Positions 46,231 through 58,746 of a stretch of DNA of 64,000 bases are shown here, one piece after another. A program made the position numbers and the translations under genes. The notes beneath the pieces are model-generated. The model had not been told where the DNA came from, ran no database searches, and was given only the letters and a program-made list of their open reading frames with translations. This DNA is from Mycobacterium paraseoulense (GTDB lineage Bacteria; Actinomycetota; Actinomycetes; Mycobacteriales; Mycobacteriaceae), in the NCBI RefSeq assembly GCF_010731655.1, contig NZ_AP022619.1:2604001-2668000 (forward strand). Direction: 5' to 3'. The stretch's first letter is position 1. Every line of letters begins with the position of its first letter.

Positions 46231-47058
46231 ATGCAAGGGTTCGCCGGCAAGGTCGCCGTGGTGACGGGCGCGGGTTCGGGTATCGGGCGGGCGCTGGCCG
46301 TCGAGCTGGCCCGCTCGGGCGCCAAGGTTGCCATCAGCGACGTCGACGTCGAGGGCCTCGCCGAGACCGAGGCCCAGCTGAAGGCGATCGGAGCCGAGGT
46401 CAAGGCCGACCGCCTCGACGTGACCGAGCGTGAGGCGTTTCTGGCCTACGCCGACGCGGTCCGCGAGCACTTCGGCAAGGTGAACCAGGTCTACAACAAC
46501 GCGGGCATCGCCTTCACCGGCGACGTCGAGGTCAGCCAGTTCAAGGACATCGAACGGGTGATGGACGTCGACTTCTGGGGCGTGGTCAACGGCACCAAGG
46601 CGTTCCTTCCCCACCTCATCGCGTCCGGCGACGGGCACGTCATCAACGTCTCCAGCGTGTTCGGGCTTTTCGCCGTGCCCGGGCAGGCGGCCTACAACTC
46701 GGCCAAGTTCGCGGTCCGGGGCTTCACCGAGGCGCTGCGACAGGAGATGGCCGCAACCGGCCGCCCGGTCGCGGTGACCACGGTGCACCCCGGCGGCATC
46801 AAAACCGCGATCGCCCGCAACGCCACCGCCGCCGAGGGGCTCGACCAGGCCCAGCTGGCCAGCCTGTTCGACAAACGGCTGGCCAAGACCAGCCCCCAAC
46901 GAGCCGCGCAGATCATCCTGGAGGCGGTGCGCAAGAAGAAGGCCCGGGTGCTGGTCGGCACGGACGCCAAGGTGCTGGACGCCTTGGTGCGGTTGACGGG
47001 GCCCGGATATCAGCAGCTGTTCGGGCCCGTCATGGGCCGGTTGATGCCCAAGCAGTGA
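46231..47058 (+). CDS. Short-chain dehydrogenase/reductase (Rv1245c-like), copy 1
   Basis: This 275-residue classical SDR has a Rossmann fold with TGAGSGIG cofactor motif at about residues 12-19, NNAG, INVSS (catalytic Ser) and YNSAKFA (Tyr and Lys of the catalytic set). It would oxidise or reduce an alcohol/ketone with NAD(P). The acidic residue of SDVD after strand 2 hints at NAD(H). Rv1245c (276 aa) is equally close to both copies. ATG 46231 has AAGGAAGGG 7 nt upstream; GTG 46225 is an alternative. Substrate unknown. Confidence 0.9.
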   Translation: MQGFAGKVAVVTGAGSGIGRALAVELARSGAKVAISDVDVEGLAETEAQLKAIGAEVKADRLDVTEREAFLAYADAVREHFGKVNQVYNNAGIAFTGDVEVSQFKDIERVMDVDFWGVVNGTKAFLPHLIASGDGHVINVSSVFGLFAVPGQAAYNSAKFAVRGFTEALRQEMAATGRPVAVTTVHPGGIKTAIARNATAAEGLDQAQLASLFDKRLAKTSPQRAAQIILEAVRKKKARVLVGTDAKVLDALVRLTGPGYQQLFGPVMGRLMPKQ

Positions 47059-47090
47059 GGGAATTCATAGCGTTGCTCGCCGGCACCCGA

Positions 47091-47096
47091 TAGCCT
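47091..47096 (+). promoter_or_regulatory. -10 box TAGCCT of the second SDR gene
   Basis: TAGCCT 31 nt before ATG 47128, in the 69-bp gap between the two SDR copies. Confidence 0.4.
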
Positions 47097-47127
47097 GGCG
47101 CAGCACGCCGCCACGAGGGAGTACCGC

Positions 47128-47979
47128 ATGCATGGGTTTGCCGGCAAGGTTGCCGTGGTGACCGGCGCGGGTTCGGGAATCGGCCAGGCGTTGGCCCTCG
47201 AACTCGCCCGCGCGGGTGCCAAACTGGCGATCAGCGACGTGGACACCGCGGGGCTGGCGGAAACCGAGGCCCAGCTGAAGGCCATCGGCGCAGCGGTCAA
47301 AGCCGATCGCCTCGACGTCACCGAGCGCGAGGAGTTCCTGGCCTACGCCGACGCCGTCCGCGAGCACTTCGGCAAGGTGAACCAGGTCTACAACAACGCG
47401 GGCATCACGTTCGTCGGGTCCATCGAAGACAGCCAATTCAAGGACATCGAACGGGTGATGGACGTGGACTACTGGGGCGTCGTCAACGGCACCAAGGCGT
47501 TCCTCCCGCACCTGATCGCCTCCGGCGACGGCCACATCATCAACATCTCGAGCGCGCTCGGCCTGTTCTCGGCGCCCGGGCAGGCGGCGTACGTGTCGGC
47601 CAAGTTCGCCGTCCGGGGCTTCACCGAGGCGCTGCGGCTGGAGATGGTGCGGGCCGGCCACCCGGTGCGGGTGACGACGGTCCACCCCGGCGGCGTGAAG
47701 ACGGGCTTTGCCCGCAACGCCATCTTCGCCGACGGGCTCGACCAGGATGGCCTGGCGGAACTGTTCGAGGAACAACAGGCCAAGACCACACCGCAACGGG
47801 CGGCCCAGGTCATCGTCGCGGGCGTGCGCAGAAACAAGGCTCGCGTGCTGGTCGGGCCCGACGTCAAGGCCATGGATCTGGTGGTGCGGCTGACGGGTTC
47901 GGAACCCGAGCGGCTACTGGGCGGGCCCGTCATGAGTCGGGTGAAGGGCGTAGTGACGCGGTTGCTGCCGAAACGCTAG
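47128..47979 (+). CDS. Short-chain dehydrogenase/reductase, tandem paralogue of copy 1
   Basis: This 283-residue SDR is roughly 75-80% identical by eye to the preceding gene, with long identical blocks such as AEVKADRLDVTER-like and QFKDIERVMDVD. Motifs: TGAGSGIG, NNAG, INISS, YVSAKFA. The main differences are at the active-site lid (SALGLFSAPGQAAYVS versus SVFGLFAVPGQAAYNS) and the C-terminus, longer here (VKGVVTRLLPKR), so substrate preference may differ. GAGGGAG precedes the ATG by 6 nt. It is probably the product of a local duplication; M. tuberculosis has one copy at this site as I recall. Converges with lpqZ 4 bp away. Confidence 0.9.
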   Translation: MHGFAGKVAVVTGAGSGIGQALALELARAGAKLAISDVDTAGLAETEAQLKAIGAAVKADRLDVTEREEFLAYADAVREHFGKVNQVYNNAGITFVGSIEDSQFKDIERVMDVDYWGVVNGTKAFLPHLIASGDGHIINISSALGLFSAPGQAAYVSAKFAVRGFTEALRLEMVRAGHPVRVTTVHPGGVKTGFARNAIFADGLDQDGLAELFEEQQAKTTPQRAAQVIVAGVRRNKARVLVGPDVKAMDLVVRLTGSEPERLLGGPVMSRVKGVVTRLLPKR

Positions 47980-47983
47980 ACGC

Positions 47984-48853
47984 TCAACGGCCCAGCGGGT
48001 GCTCCGCCAACCACCCGCCGGCCACCGCCTGCGCATCGGCTCCAGCGGCCACCTGCCGCCGCATGTCGACCAGGGCCGCGGTGTCCAGCACTCCGGCGAC
48101 TTCGTTGATCGCCAGCAGTTGCCGATCGCTCAGCGCGTTACGCCGATACAGCGGCACCACGTTCTCGGCCCGGATCAGGGCAGGCTTGCCGTCGGCCAGC
48201 GCGACCAGGTCGGCGGGCAGGCCGGGGTCGGCGGTGCTCGTCCACCCCGCCGTCAGCTGCCCGGCCCGCACCGCGGCGAACATCGTTGTCTCGTCCGGGA
48301 ATTCGCGCGGTACGGGAAGCCGGCACGTACCGACCGTCGACGGGGCCGGACGCCCGGTGACGGCGCCGACGGCCACGCCGGCGCAATGCTTGGGCAGCGT
48401 GCTCAGGTCCGCGCTCACGTCGCTGCCACCCCACGACTTGGCCGTCGAGCCCGTCACCAGCAGCACGGGCTTGTCTTCCGCGGCCGTCGTGTAGTCACCC
48501 GCGGCGACCCCCTCGGGGAGCGCGGCCACCATCGCGCGGTACACCTCCGCGTCGGACATCGCCACCGCGCCGGGCTGCAGGCTCTGCAGCGTGCGGCCGG
48601 TCAAGGCCGGGACGACGGTGAACGCGCCCGAGTCCAGGCGGGCCATCGGATCGTCGGCGGTCTCGGCGCGCGCCGCGAAACCGTAGGAGCGCAAGGCGGC
48701 CACGTACACACCGGCCAGCAGCGTCGACTCGGGATCCGCCGCGGAGCCGACCGCCAGTTCCGGACGGGCGCGGTGGTCGCCGCTGTCGGTGCCGCAGCCG
48801 GCCACAATCAGTAAGGCGGCGAGCAGCGACGCCGCCAGACAGCCGTTTCTCAC
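47984..48853 (-). CDS. lpqZ: Lipoprotein LpqZ, OpuAC-like substrate-binding protein
   Basis: This 289-residue lipoprotein has signal VRNGCLAASLLAALLIVAGC, with lipobox VAGC near residue 20. The mature part resembles the glycine-betaine-type (OpuAC) substrate-binding fold: ELAVGSAADPESTLLAGVYVAALRS at the start and WTSTADPGLPADLVALADGK later. It probably binds a small solute at the cell surface, but no permease gene is adjacent. Rv1244 (286 aa) is the match. GTG 48853 overlaps the stop of the malic enzyme gene by 4 bp (GTGA), so the two are co-translated, an unexpected pairing. Confidence 0.87.
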   Translation of the reverse strand: MRNGCLAASLLAALLIVAGCGTDSGDHRARPELAVGSAADPESTLLAGVYVAALRSYGFAARAETADDPMARLDSGAFTVVPALTGRTLQSLQPGAVAMSDAEVYRAMVAALPEGVAAGDYTTAAEDKPVLLVTGSTAKSWGGSDVSADLSTLPKHCAGVAVGAVTGRPAPSTVGTCRLPVPREFPDETTMFAAVRAGQLTAGWTSTADPGLPADLVALADGKPALIRAENVVPLYRRNALSDRQLLAINEVAGVLDTAALVDMRRQVAAGADAQAVAGGWLAEHPLGR

Positions 48854-50049
48854 CCCGCGATGTCGGCGGGGTCGGCGGCCAGGGCCACCGCCGTGGCGAC
48901 CGCGTCCCCGACGCGCAAGTCCAGCGGGCTGGGCACGATCCGGTCGAACGCCAGGTCATCACTGACGACCGAGAAGATCGCTTCGGCCGCGGCAACCATC
49001 ATCTTTTCGGTGATCCGGCGCGCCCCGGCGTCGAGCGCCCCACGGAACACGCCGGGGAAGGCCAACACGTTGTTGATCTGGTTCGGGAAGTCGCTGCGGC
49101 CGGTGGCCACCACCGCCGCATATCGGGCCGCGACCTGAGGGTGGATCTCCGGGTCGGGATTGGACAGCGCGAAAACGATCCCATCGGGCGCCATCGTCGC
49201 GATCATCTCCTCGGGCACCACGCCACCCGATACCCCGAGAAACAGGTCGGCGCCGCGCAGCGCCTCCGCCATGCTGCCCGTGAGACCGTCCGGGTTGGTG
49301 CGCTGGGCCAACACGCTTTTCACACTGTTCATGTCGTCGCGCCCGGCGTGCAGAATCCCACGCGAGTCAAGCACGGTGATGTCGGAAACACCCATCGCCA
49401 GAAGGAGATTCGTGCACGCCACGCCCGCGGCGCCCGCGCCGGAAACCACCACCCGCAGCGACGTCATGTCCCGGCCGAGCAACTTGGTGGCACCCATCAG
49501 CGCGGCCAGTGCGACGATCGCCGTGCCGTGTTGGTCGTCGTGCATCACGGGGCAGTCCAGCGCTTCGATGACCCGGCGCTCGATCTCGAAACAGCGGGGC
49601 GCGGAAATGTCCTCGAGGTTGACGGCGCCGAACGTCGGGCGCAGACGCACCAGGGTTTCGACGATCTCGTCGGGGTCCTTGGTGTCCAGCACGATCGGGA
49701 TCGCGTTCAGCCCGCCGTACGCCCGGAACAGCGCGCACTTGCCCTCCATCACCGGCAGCGAGGCCGCGGGGCCGATGTCACCCAGGCCCAGCACAGCGCT
49801 GCCGTCGCTGACGACGGCGACCAGCCGGTTCGCCCACGTATAGCGGGCGGCCTGGGTCGGATCGGCGGCGATCGCCCGGCTGACCTGCGCCACGCCCGGG
49901 GTATAGGCGATCGACAGGGCGCGCCGGGTGTCGACCGGGGCCGTCGGGCCTACGGAAAGCTTGCCGCCTACGTGTGCCTCGAAGATCTCCGCGTCGGTGA
50001 TCGCGCTGTGTTCCGCGAGCGTCTGTATCGATTCAACCAATTCGGACAC
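48850..50049 (-). CDS. NAD(P)-dependent malic enzyme (short form)
   Basis: This 399-residue malic enzyme interconverts malate with pyruvate and CO2. Motifs: AYTPGVAQV (catalytic Tyr), MEGKCALF (Lys), NLEDISAPRCFEIE (metal ligands), MHDDQHGTA and the nucleotide-binding VVSGAGAAGVAC. It lacks the C-terminal phosphotransacetylase domain of long bacterial forms. The mycobacterial Mez of M. tuberculosis (Rv2332) is a different, longer type, and its locus is elsewhere. GTG 50049 has TACCCT 7 nt upstream, a leaderless start. With mdh 70 bp upstream on the same strand it forms a malate-handling pair. It occupies the position where M. tuberculosis carries vapBC33 and a PE_PGRS gene. Confidence 0.9.
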   Translation of the reverse strand: MSELVESIQTLAEHSAITDAEIFEAHVGGKLSVGPTAPVDTRRALSIAYTPGVAQVSRAIAADPTQAARYTWANRLVAVVSDGSAVLGLGDIGPAASLPVMEGKCALFRAYGGLNAIPIVLDTKDPDEIVETLVRLRPTFGAVNLEDISAPRCFEIERRVIEALDCPVMHDDQHGTAIVALAALMGATKLLGRDMTSLRVVVSGAGAAGVACTNLLLAMGVSDITVLDSRGILHAGRDDMNSVKSVLAQRTNPDGLTGSMAEALRGADLFLGVSGGVVPEEMIATMAPDGIVFALSNPDPEIHPQVAARYAAVVATGRSDFPNQINNVLAFPGVFRGALDAGARRITEKMMVAAAEAIFSVVSDDLAFDRIVPSPLDLRVGDAVATAVALAADPADIAG

Positions 50050-50056
50050 GCGCTTC

Positions 50057-50062
50057 AGGGTA
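50057..50062 (-). promoter_or_regulatory. -10 box TACCCT, leaderless start of malic enzyme
   Basis: TACCCT on the minus strand, then exactly 7 nt, then GTG 50049. Independent transcription from mdh is suggested, although the genes are only 70 bp apart. Confidence 0.45.
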
Positions 50063-50119
50063 CTGACTACCCATTAGTAGGCCTAATTGGTGACGTGCGT
50101 CTCAGTGCCGCCCGGTAGA

Positions 50120-51109
50120 TCAGATGAGGCCGAGCTCGGTGACCGCCTTGCGCTCGTCGACCAGCTCGGCGGTCGTCTTGTCGATCCGGCCGCGCGAGAA
50201 GTCATCGACCTCGAGACCCTGGACGATCGACCAGTCACCGTCCTTGGTGGTCACCGGGAACGACGACACGATTCCCTCCGGCACGCCGTACGAGCCGTCG
50301 GAGAAGACCGCCATGGAAACCCAGTCGCCCTCCGGGCTGCCCAGCAGCCAGGATCGGGCGGCGTCGATGGTCGCCGACGCGGCGGAGGCGGCCGAGGATG
50401 CGCCGCGCGCGTCGATGATCGCCGCACCGCGCTTGGCGACGGTCGGGATGAAGTCGTTCTCGATCCAGTTCTGGTCGTTGACCACCTCGGCGGCGTTCTT
50501 GCCGCCGATCTCGGCGTGGAAGATGTCGGGGTATTGGGTGGCCGAGTGGTTGCCCCAGATGGTCATCTTCTTGATGTCGGTGACCTTGGCGCCGGTCTTC
50601 TTGGCCAGCTGCGAGATGGCCCGGTTGTGGTCCAGACGGGTCAGCGCCGAGAACCGCTCCTTCGGGATGTCGGGGGCGTTGCTCAGCGCGATCAGCGCGT
50701 TGGTGTTGGCCGGGTTGCCGGTCACGCCGATGCGGACGTCGTCGGCGGCCACCGAGTTCAGGGCCTTGCCCTGCGCGGTGAAGATCGCGCCGTTGGCTTC
50801 CAGCAGGTCGCTGCGCTCCATGCCCGGGCCGCGCGGGCGGGCGCCCACAAGCAGTGCCAGGTTCACACCGTCGAAGATCTTGTTGGGGTCCGCGCCGATT
50901 TCAACGCCCGACAGCAGCGGGAACGCGCAGTCGTCGAGTTCCATCACGACGCCCTCGAGCGCCTTGAGCGCCGGCTCGATCTCGAGCAGACGCAGCTCGA
51001 TCGGGCGGTCGGGGCCCAGCAGCGCACCGCTCGCCAGGCGGAACAACAGGCTGTAGCCGATCTGGCCGGCGGCACCGGTGACGGCAACCTTGAGTGGACT
51101 TGCGCTCAC
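50120..51109 (-). CDS. mdh: Malate dehydrogenase
   Basis: This 329-residue NAD-dependent malate dehydrogenase, the same length as Rv1240, reversibly oxidises malate to oxaloacetate in the TCA cycle. The N-terminal Rossmann motif is [14 protein letters not shown] (residues 9-22), the active-site loop Arg lies in [10 protein letters not shown] and the catalytic His in [15 protein letters not shown] 51109 is supported by AAGGAG 9 nt upstream, one of the best ribosome sites in the window. It is divergent from corA, with a 192-bp gap. Cytosolic. Confidence 0.95.
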   Translation of the reverse strand: MSASPLKVAVTGAAGQIGYSLLFRLASGALLGPDRPIELRLLEIEPALKALEGVVMELDDCAFPLLSGVEIGADPNKIFDGVNLALLVGARPRGPGMERSDLLEANGAIFTAQGKALNSVAADDVRIGVTGNPANTNALIALSNAPDIPKERFSALTRLDHNRAISQLAKKTGAKVTDIKKMTIWGNHSATQYPDIFHAEIGGKNAAEVVNDQNWIENDFIPTVAKRGAAIIDARGASSAASAASATIDAARSWLLGSPEGDWVSMAVFSDGSYGVPEGIVSSFPVTTKDGDWSIVQGLEVDDFSRGRIDKTTAELVDERKAVTELGLI

Positions 51110-51301
51110 GTCGAATTACTCCTTGTGGAGATGGTCATGCAGATTCGGTCTCGGCTCGAAACTAGCGCACCGTCCCCGGCGGCCAACCTCCGGTCCATGG
51201 GCCGGGCTCGTCCCACGCGGCCGGATCGTGGCGCTTCGGACAGCCGGGACGCGTAGCATGGAGCACCGCCGGTCAGACCTGCGCAGCGATCGGAGGTGCA
51301 T

Positions 51302-52405
51302 GTGTTCCAGGGTTTCGACGCCTTGCCGGAAGCGCTTCGTCCCCTCGCGCACGAGCCTCGTGCGACGCCTCCAATTCCCCAACCGCAGGCCCCCAACGAC
51401 ACGTTGGTCGACTGCGCTGTCTACACCGAAGGTCACAGGCTGCCCGGGACATTCAGCTACGCCGCGGCGCGCGAAAAGGTGCACCAGATCGAAATGCTCG
51501 GCCACGAGGCGTTCGTGTGGGTCGGCCTGCGCGAACCCGACCACACCGAGATGCAGGAAGTCGCGGACCTTTTCGGGATGCACCCCCTGGCCGTCGAGGA
51601 CGCCGTGTGCGCACACCAGCGGCCGAAACTGGAGCGCTATGACGAGACCCTGTTCCTGGTGCTGAAGACGGTCAACTACGTCCCCCACGAATCGGTGGAC
51701 CAAGCACGCCAGATCGTCGAAACCGGCGAGGTCATGGTCTTCGTCGGGAAAGACTTCGTCGTCACCGTCCGACACGGCGAACACGGAGGGCTGTCGGAGG
51801 TGCGCAAGCGGATGGAGGCCGATCCCGAGCAACTGCGGCTGGGTCCGTACGCGGTGATGCACGCCATCGCGCACGAGGTGGTGAACCACTACCTCGCGGT
51901 CAGTCATCTCATCGAATCGGACATCGACACCATCGAGGAGGTGGCGTTCGCGCCGGGCCGCAAGATCGACGTCGAACCCATCTACCTGCTCAAGCGTGAG
52001 GTCGTCGAACTTCGCCGGTGCGTCAACCCGTTATCCGGCGCGTTCCACCGAATCCAGGTGGAGAACAAGGACCTCATCGCCAAGGAGGTGCGGCGTTACC
52101 TGCGGGACCTCGCCGACCACCATTCCGAGGCCGCCGACCACATCGCCAGCTACGACGACATGCTTAATTCGCTGATCCAGGCGGCACTGGCCCGGGTCGG
52201 GATGCAGCAGAACAACGACATGCGCAAGATGGCGGCCTGGGCCGGTATTTTGGCGGTGCCCACCATGGTCGCCGCCATCTACGGCATGAACTTCCATTTC
52301 ATGCCCGAGTTGAACTGGACGTGGGGATACCCGGGGGTCATGGCTGCGATGACGCTGACCTGCCTGGTGCTGTATTTCCAGTTCCGGCGCAACAATTGGC
52401 TCTAG
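51302..52405 (+). CDS. corA: CorA magnesium/cobalt transport protein
   Basis: This 367-residue CorA has a large cytosolic funnel domain (about 1-300) followed by two C-terminal helices. The selectivity signature YGMNF ends helix 1 and a basic tail closes the protein (FRRNNWL). Pentamers import Mg2+, Co2+ or Ni2+ down the membrane potential. Rv1239c (366 aa) is the match and begins FPGFDALPE; GTG 51302 (VFQGFDALPE) therefore fits best, with GGAGG 6 nt upstream; GTG 51296 adds two residues. Plasma membrane. The 51110-51301 gap shows no regulatory RNA that I can recognise. Confidence 0.93.
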   Translation: MFQGFDALPEALRPLAHEPRATPPIPQPQAPNDTLVDCAVYTEGHRLPGTFSYAAAREKVHQIEMLGHEAFVWVGLREPDHTEMQEVADLFGMHPLAVEDAVCAHQRPKLERYDETLFLVLKTVNYVPHESVDQARQIVETGEVMVFVGKDFVVTVRHGEHGGLSEVRKRMEADPEQLRLGPYAVMHAIAHEVVNHYLAVSHLIESDIDTIEEVAFAPGRKIDVEPIYLLKREVVELRRCVNPLSGAFHRIQVENKDLIAKEVRRYLRDLADHHSEAADHIASYDDMLNSLIQAALARVGMQQNNDMRKMAAWAGILAVPTMVAAIYGMNFHFMPELNWTWGYPGVMAAMTLTCLVLYFQFRRNNWL

Positions 52406-52421
52406 CGCGGCGGTCCATCGG

Positions 52422-53011
52422 TCAATCGGGTTGTGCGGCGGGACGATTGGGGTTCAGCACGTCGACGCCGTCGTTCTGCCACGCCTGCCGCATGGCTTCG
52501 GCGCCTTTCAACCGCACCCAGGCCGCTTCGGTCGCGGTGATGGGCGTGGCCAACAGGAACCGCACCGGGTCACGCGGCGGTTCCAGCGGCAGATCGTCGA
52601 TGTCGCTGGGGCCCAACAACACCGCGGTGAACGGCACCCGTGCACTGGGCCGCGCCCACAGTGGGGAGCCGAGGTCGACCAACGCGTCGGCGGTCAGCAC
52701 CAGACCCTCGACGGCCGGCGTCGCCGCCAGCACCGCGAGGCTGCGGGCGATACCGGTGACCGGCCCCGGATCGCGCAGGCGCAGCACCACTTCGGCGCGC
52801 GGGCCGCGCGTCTGGTCATCGATGATCTGCGCCGGGTCGGTCATCGGATACCGCGAACATCCCAGTGACACGTAATGCACCAACCCGTCGCTCCCGCGGA
52901 GACGCAGCACCTCGATGGGTTCGGTGCCCAGGAAGGTGACGCTCGCCGAATCGCTCTGGACGCCGGCGAAGTGGCGGTGCAGGTGCGCGCGCACCTGATC
53001 CAGGATCGGGG

Positions 53012-53015
<4 letters not shown>
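52422..53015 (-). CDS. Suppressor-of-fused (SUFU) domain protein in the sug operon
   Basis: This 197-residue protein has the bacterial Suppressor-of-fused pattern: [27 protein letters not shown] near residues 32-60 (in pieces), a central [10 protein letters not shown] strand and [18 protein letters not shown]. Bacterial SUFU proteins are of unknown biochemical function and are often found in immunity or toxin-antitoxin contexts. GTG 53015 overlaps the sugC stop by 4 bp (GTGA), so it is translated as the last gene of the trehalose-import operon. In M. tuberculosis sugC is followed directly by convergent corA. No membrane segment; cytosolic. Confidence 0.75.
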
Positions 53016-54184
<1,169 letters not shown>

Positions 54185-54188
54185 CGCG

Positions 54189-55017
54189 CTATCCCTTCAC
54201 CGCGCCAGAGGTCAACCCGGCGATGATTCGTCGTTGGAAGATTAAAACAAAACCGATGATCGGGACCGTGATCACGACGGCACCGGCCGCGATCGATCCG
54301 GTGGGCTCCTCGAATTGTGAACTGCCACCGAAGTTCGCGATGGCCACCGGCGCGGTGATCGCGGCCTTGGTGGCGGTCAGCGAGAGCGCCAGCAGCAGGT
54401 CATTCCAGGCGAAGATGAACACCAGGATGGCCGCTGTCACCACCCCCGGCGCGGCCAGCGGGACGATCACTTTGCGGAACGCCTGCGCGGGTGTGGCGCC
54501 GTCCATTTTGGCGGCCTTCTCCAGATCCCAGGGAATCTCCCGGAAAAACGCCGACAGCGTATAGATGGCAAGCGGCAGAGCGAATGTGATGTAGGGCAGG
54601 ATCAGTCCCGGCCAGGTGTCGAACAGGCCGACGAAGCGTTCGATGTTGAACAGGGGGGTGACCAGCGAGATCGCGGGGAACATGGTGACCAGCAGGGTGG
54701 CGCCGATCATCACCCGCTTGCCGGGAAAGCTCAGCCGCGCGATCGCGTAGGCCGCCATCGCGCCGAGCACCACCGCGATCGCGGTGGTGATCAACCCTAT
54801 GCCGATCGAGTTGACCAGTGCCGAGCTGAACAGGTCGCCGCGGAAGATGCCGCGATAGTTCTCGAAGGATACCGATGACGGAATCAGCTTGCCGTCCTTG
54901 ACCGTTGACGACGGTTTGAGCGAGAGGCTGAGGATCCACAACACCGGAAGAAGTGCGTACACCACCACCACCGTGTCGATCACGGCCCAGGCGGCGGCGC
55001 GCCGCGCGCCCAGCGCT

Positions 55018-55028
<11 letters not shown>
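54189..55028 (-). CDS. sugB: Trehalose ABC importer permease SugB
   Basis: This 279-residue MalG-type permease has six membrane helices and the EAA loop [26 protein letters not shown], which contacts SugC. Residues start [17 protein letters not shown] 55028 overlaps the sugA 3' end by 11 bp. A longer frame to 55094 is part of the sugA region read in another frame. Pairs with SugA to form the channel for trehalose. Rv1237 is 274 aa. Confidence 0.94.
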
Positions 55029-57886
<2,858 letters not shown>

Positions 57887-58045
57887 CGCTGCTCATTCTC
57901 CTCCGCCCGGGCCAACGTCACATCTCGGGGCCTCCCAGCCTATCCAGCGACCGCGCGTCAACCTGCGGAAACAAGCCGAACCCCCCGATGACGCCAGTGC
58001 TGACCCGGGGGCGGTTCGCGGCCCGTCCACCTCCCGCACATCGGC

Positions 58046-58051
58046 TAGGTT
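58046..58051 (+). promoter_or_regulatory. -10 box TAGGTT, leaderless start of the DUF4190 gene
   Basis: TAGGTT, then exactly 7 nt, then ATG 58059. Supports ATG 58059 over an in-frame TTG at 58050. Confidence 0.5.
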
Positions 58052-58058
58052 GAAAACC

Positions 58059-58676
58059 ATGACAGCGCCCGGCGATGGCTTCGGCGAACACGCCAACGAT
58101 GACCAGGCCAAACCGTCCCCGGCCGGCGGCGGGGCGCCCGAGCAGCCAGGGACGCCGTGGGAACCGCCGGCATCGGCGCCGGCACCCGACTACCCGCCGC
58201 CGGCGTATCCGCCGCCGGGCTATCCGGCCGAGTACCACCCCGGTTATGCCGCCCCGTACACCCCGCCCCCGCCCGGGTACGGGCCACCGCCCGGGTACGA
58301 CCAGGCCGCCGGCTATGGCCCGCCGCCGTACCAGCAGGGGCAGCCGCAATTCGGTGGGCCGGCCGGCGGCTACGGGCCGCCGCCCTACCCGGGCGGCTAC
58401 TACCCCGCGCCGGACTACGGGGGCTACGGGCTGCCGAGCGGGGTGAAACCGGGGACGAACAAGCTCGCGATCGCATCGCTCATCTGTTCGTTCACCGGGG
58501 TGTTCTGCTGCTGTCTGGGCTCGATTGTGGCGATTGTGCTCGGCGCGGTCGCGGTTAACCAGATCAAGCGCACCCAGCAAGACGGCTACGGTCTCGCGAT
58601 CGCCGGCATCGTCATAGGCATCGCCACCCTGGTGGTCACCACGATCGTCGTCCTGTTCGCGATGCACTCGCGTTAG
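58059..58676 (+). CDS. Pro/Tyr-rich DUF4190 membrane protein (Rv1233c-like)
   Basis: This 205-residue protein has a long Pro/Gly/Tyr-rich cytoplasmic N-terminus (about 20-130) with repeated YGPPP and PPGY units, then a DUF4190 domain of two membrane helices (about 140-165, CSFTGVFCCCLGSIVAIVLG, and 180-203, IAGIVIGIATLVVTTIVVLF). The FCCC run is notable. Rv1233c is 198 aa. Function unknown; such tails often bind other proteins at the membrane. ATG 58059 is leaderless by the TAGGTT box. Divergent from the lpqY operon. Confidence 0.8.
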   Translation: MTAPGDGFGEHANDDQAKPSPAGGGAPEQPGTPWEPPASAPAPDYPPPAYPPPGYPAEYHPGYAAPYTPPPPGYGPPPGYDQAAGYGPPPYQQGQPQFGGPAGGYGPPPYPGGYYPAPDYGGYGLPSGVKPGTNKLAIASLICSFTGVFCCCLGSIVAIVLGAVAVNQIKRTQQDGYGLAIAGIVIGIATLVVTTIVVLFAMHSR

Positions 58677-58701
58677 CATCAGCCCCTAACGGCGGCAAAC
58701 C

Positions 58702-58729
58702 CCGCCGCCGTCTGCCATCACGGCGGCGG
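58702..58729 (+). terminator. Hairpin after the DUF4190 gene
   Basis: CCGCCGCCG (58702-58710) and CGGCGGCGG (58721-58729) form a perfect 9-bp stem with a 10-nt loop, 25 bp after the stop codon. Confidence 0.5.
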
Positions 58730-58734
58730 CTGCC

Positions 58735-58740
58735 TAGGCT
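58735..58740 (+). promoter_or_regulatory. -10 box TAGGCT, leaderless start of the MgtE_N/CBS gene
   Basis: TAGGCT with a 6-nt spacer to ATG 58747. Confidence 0.45.
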
Positions 58741-58746
58741 TTTCCC

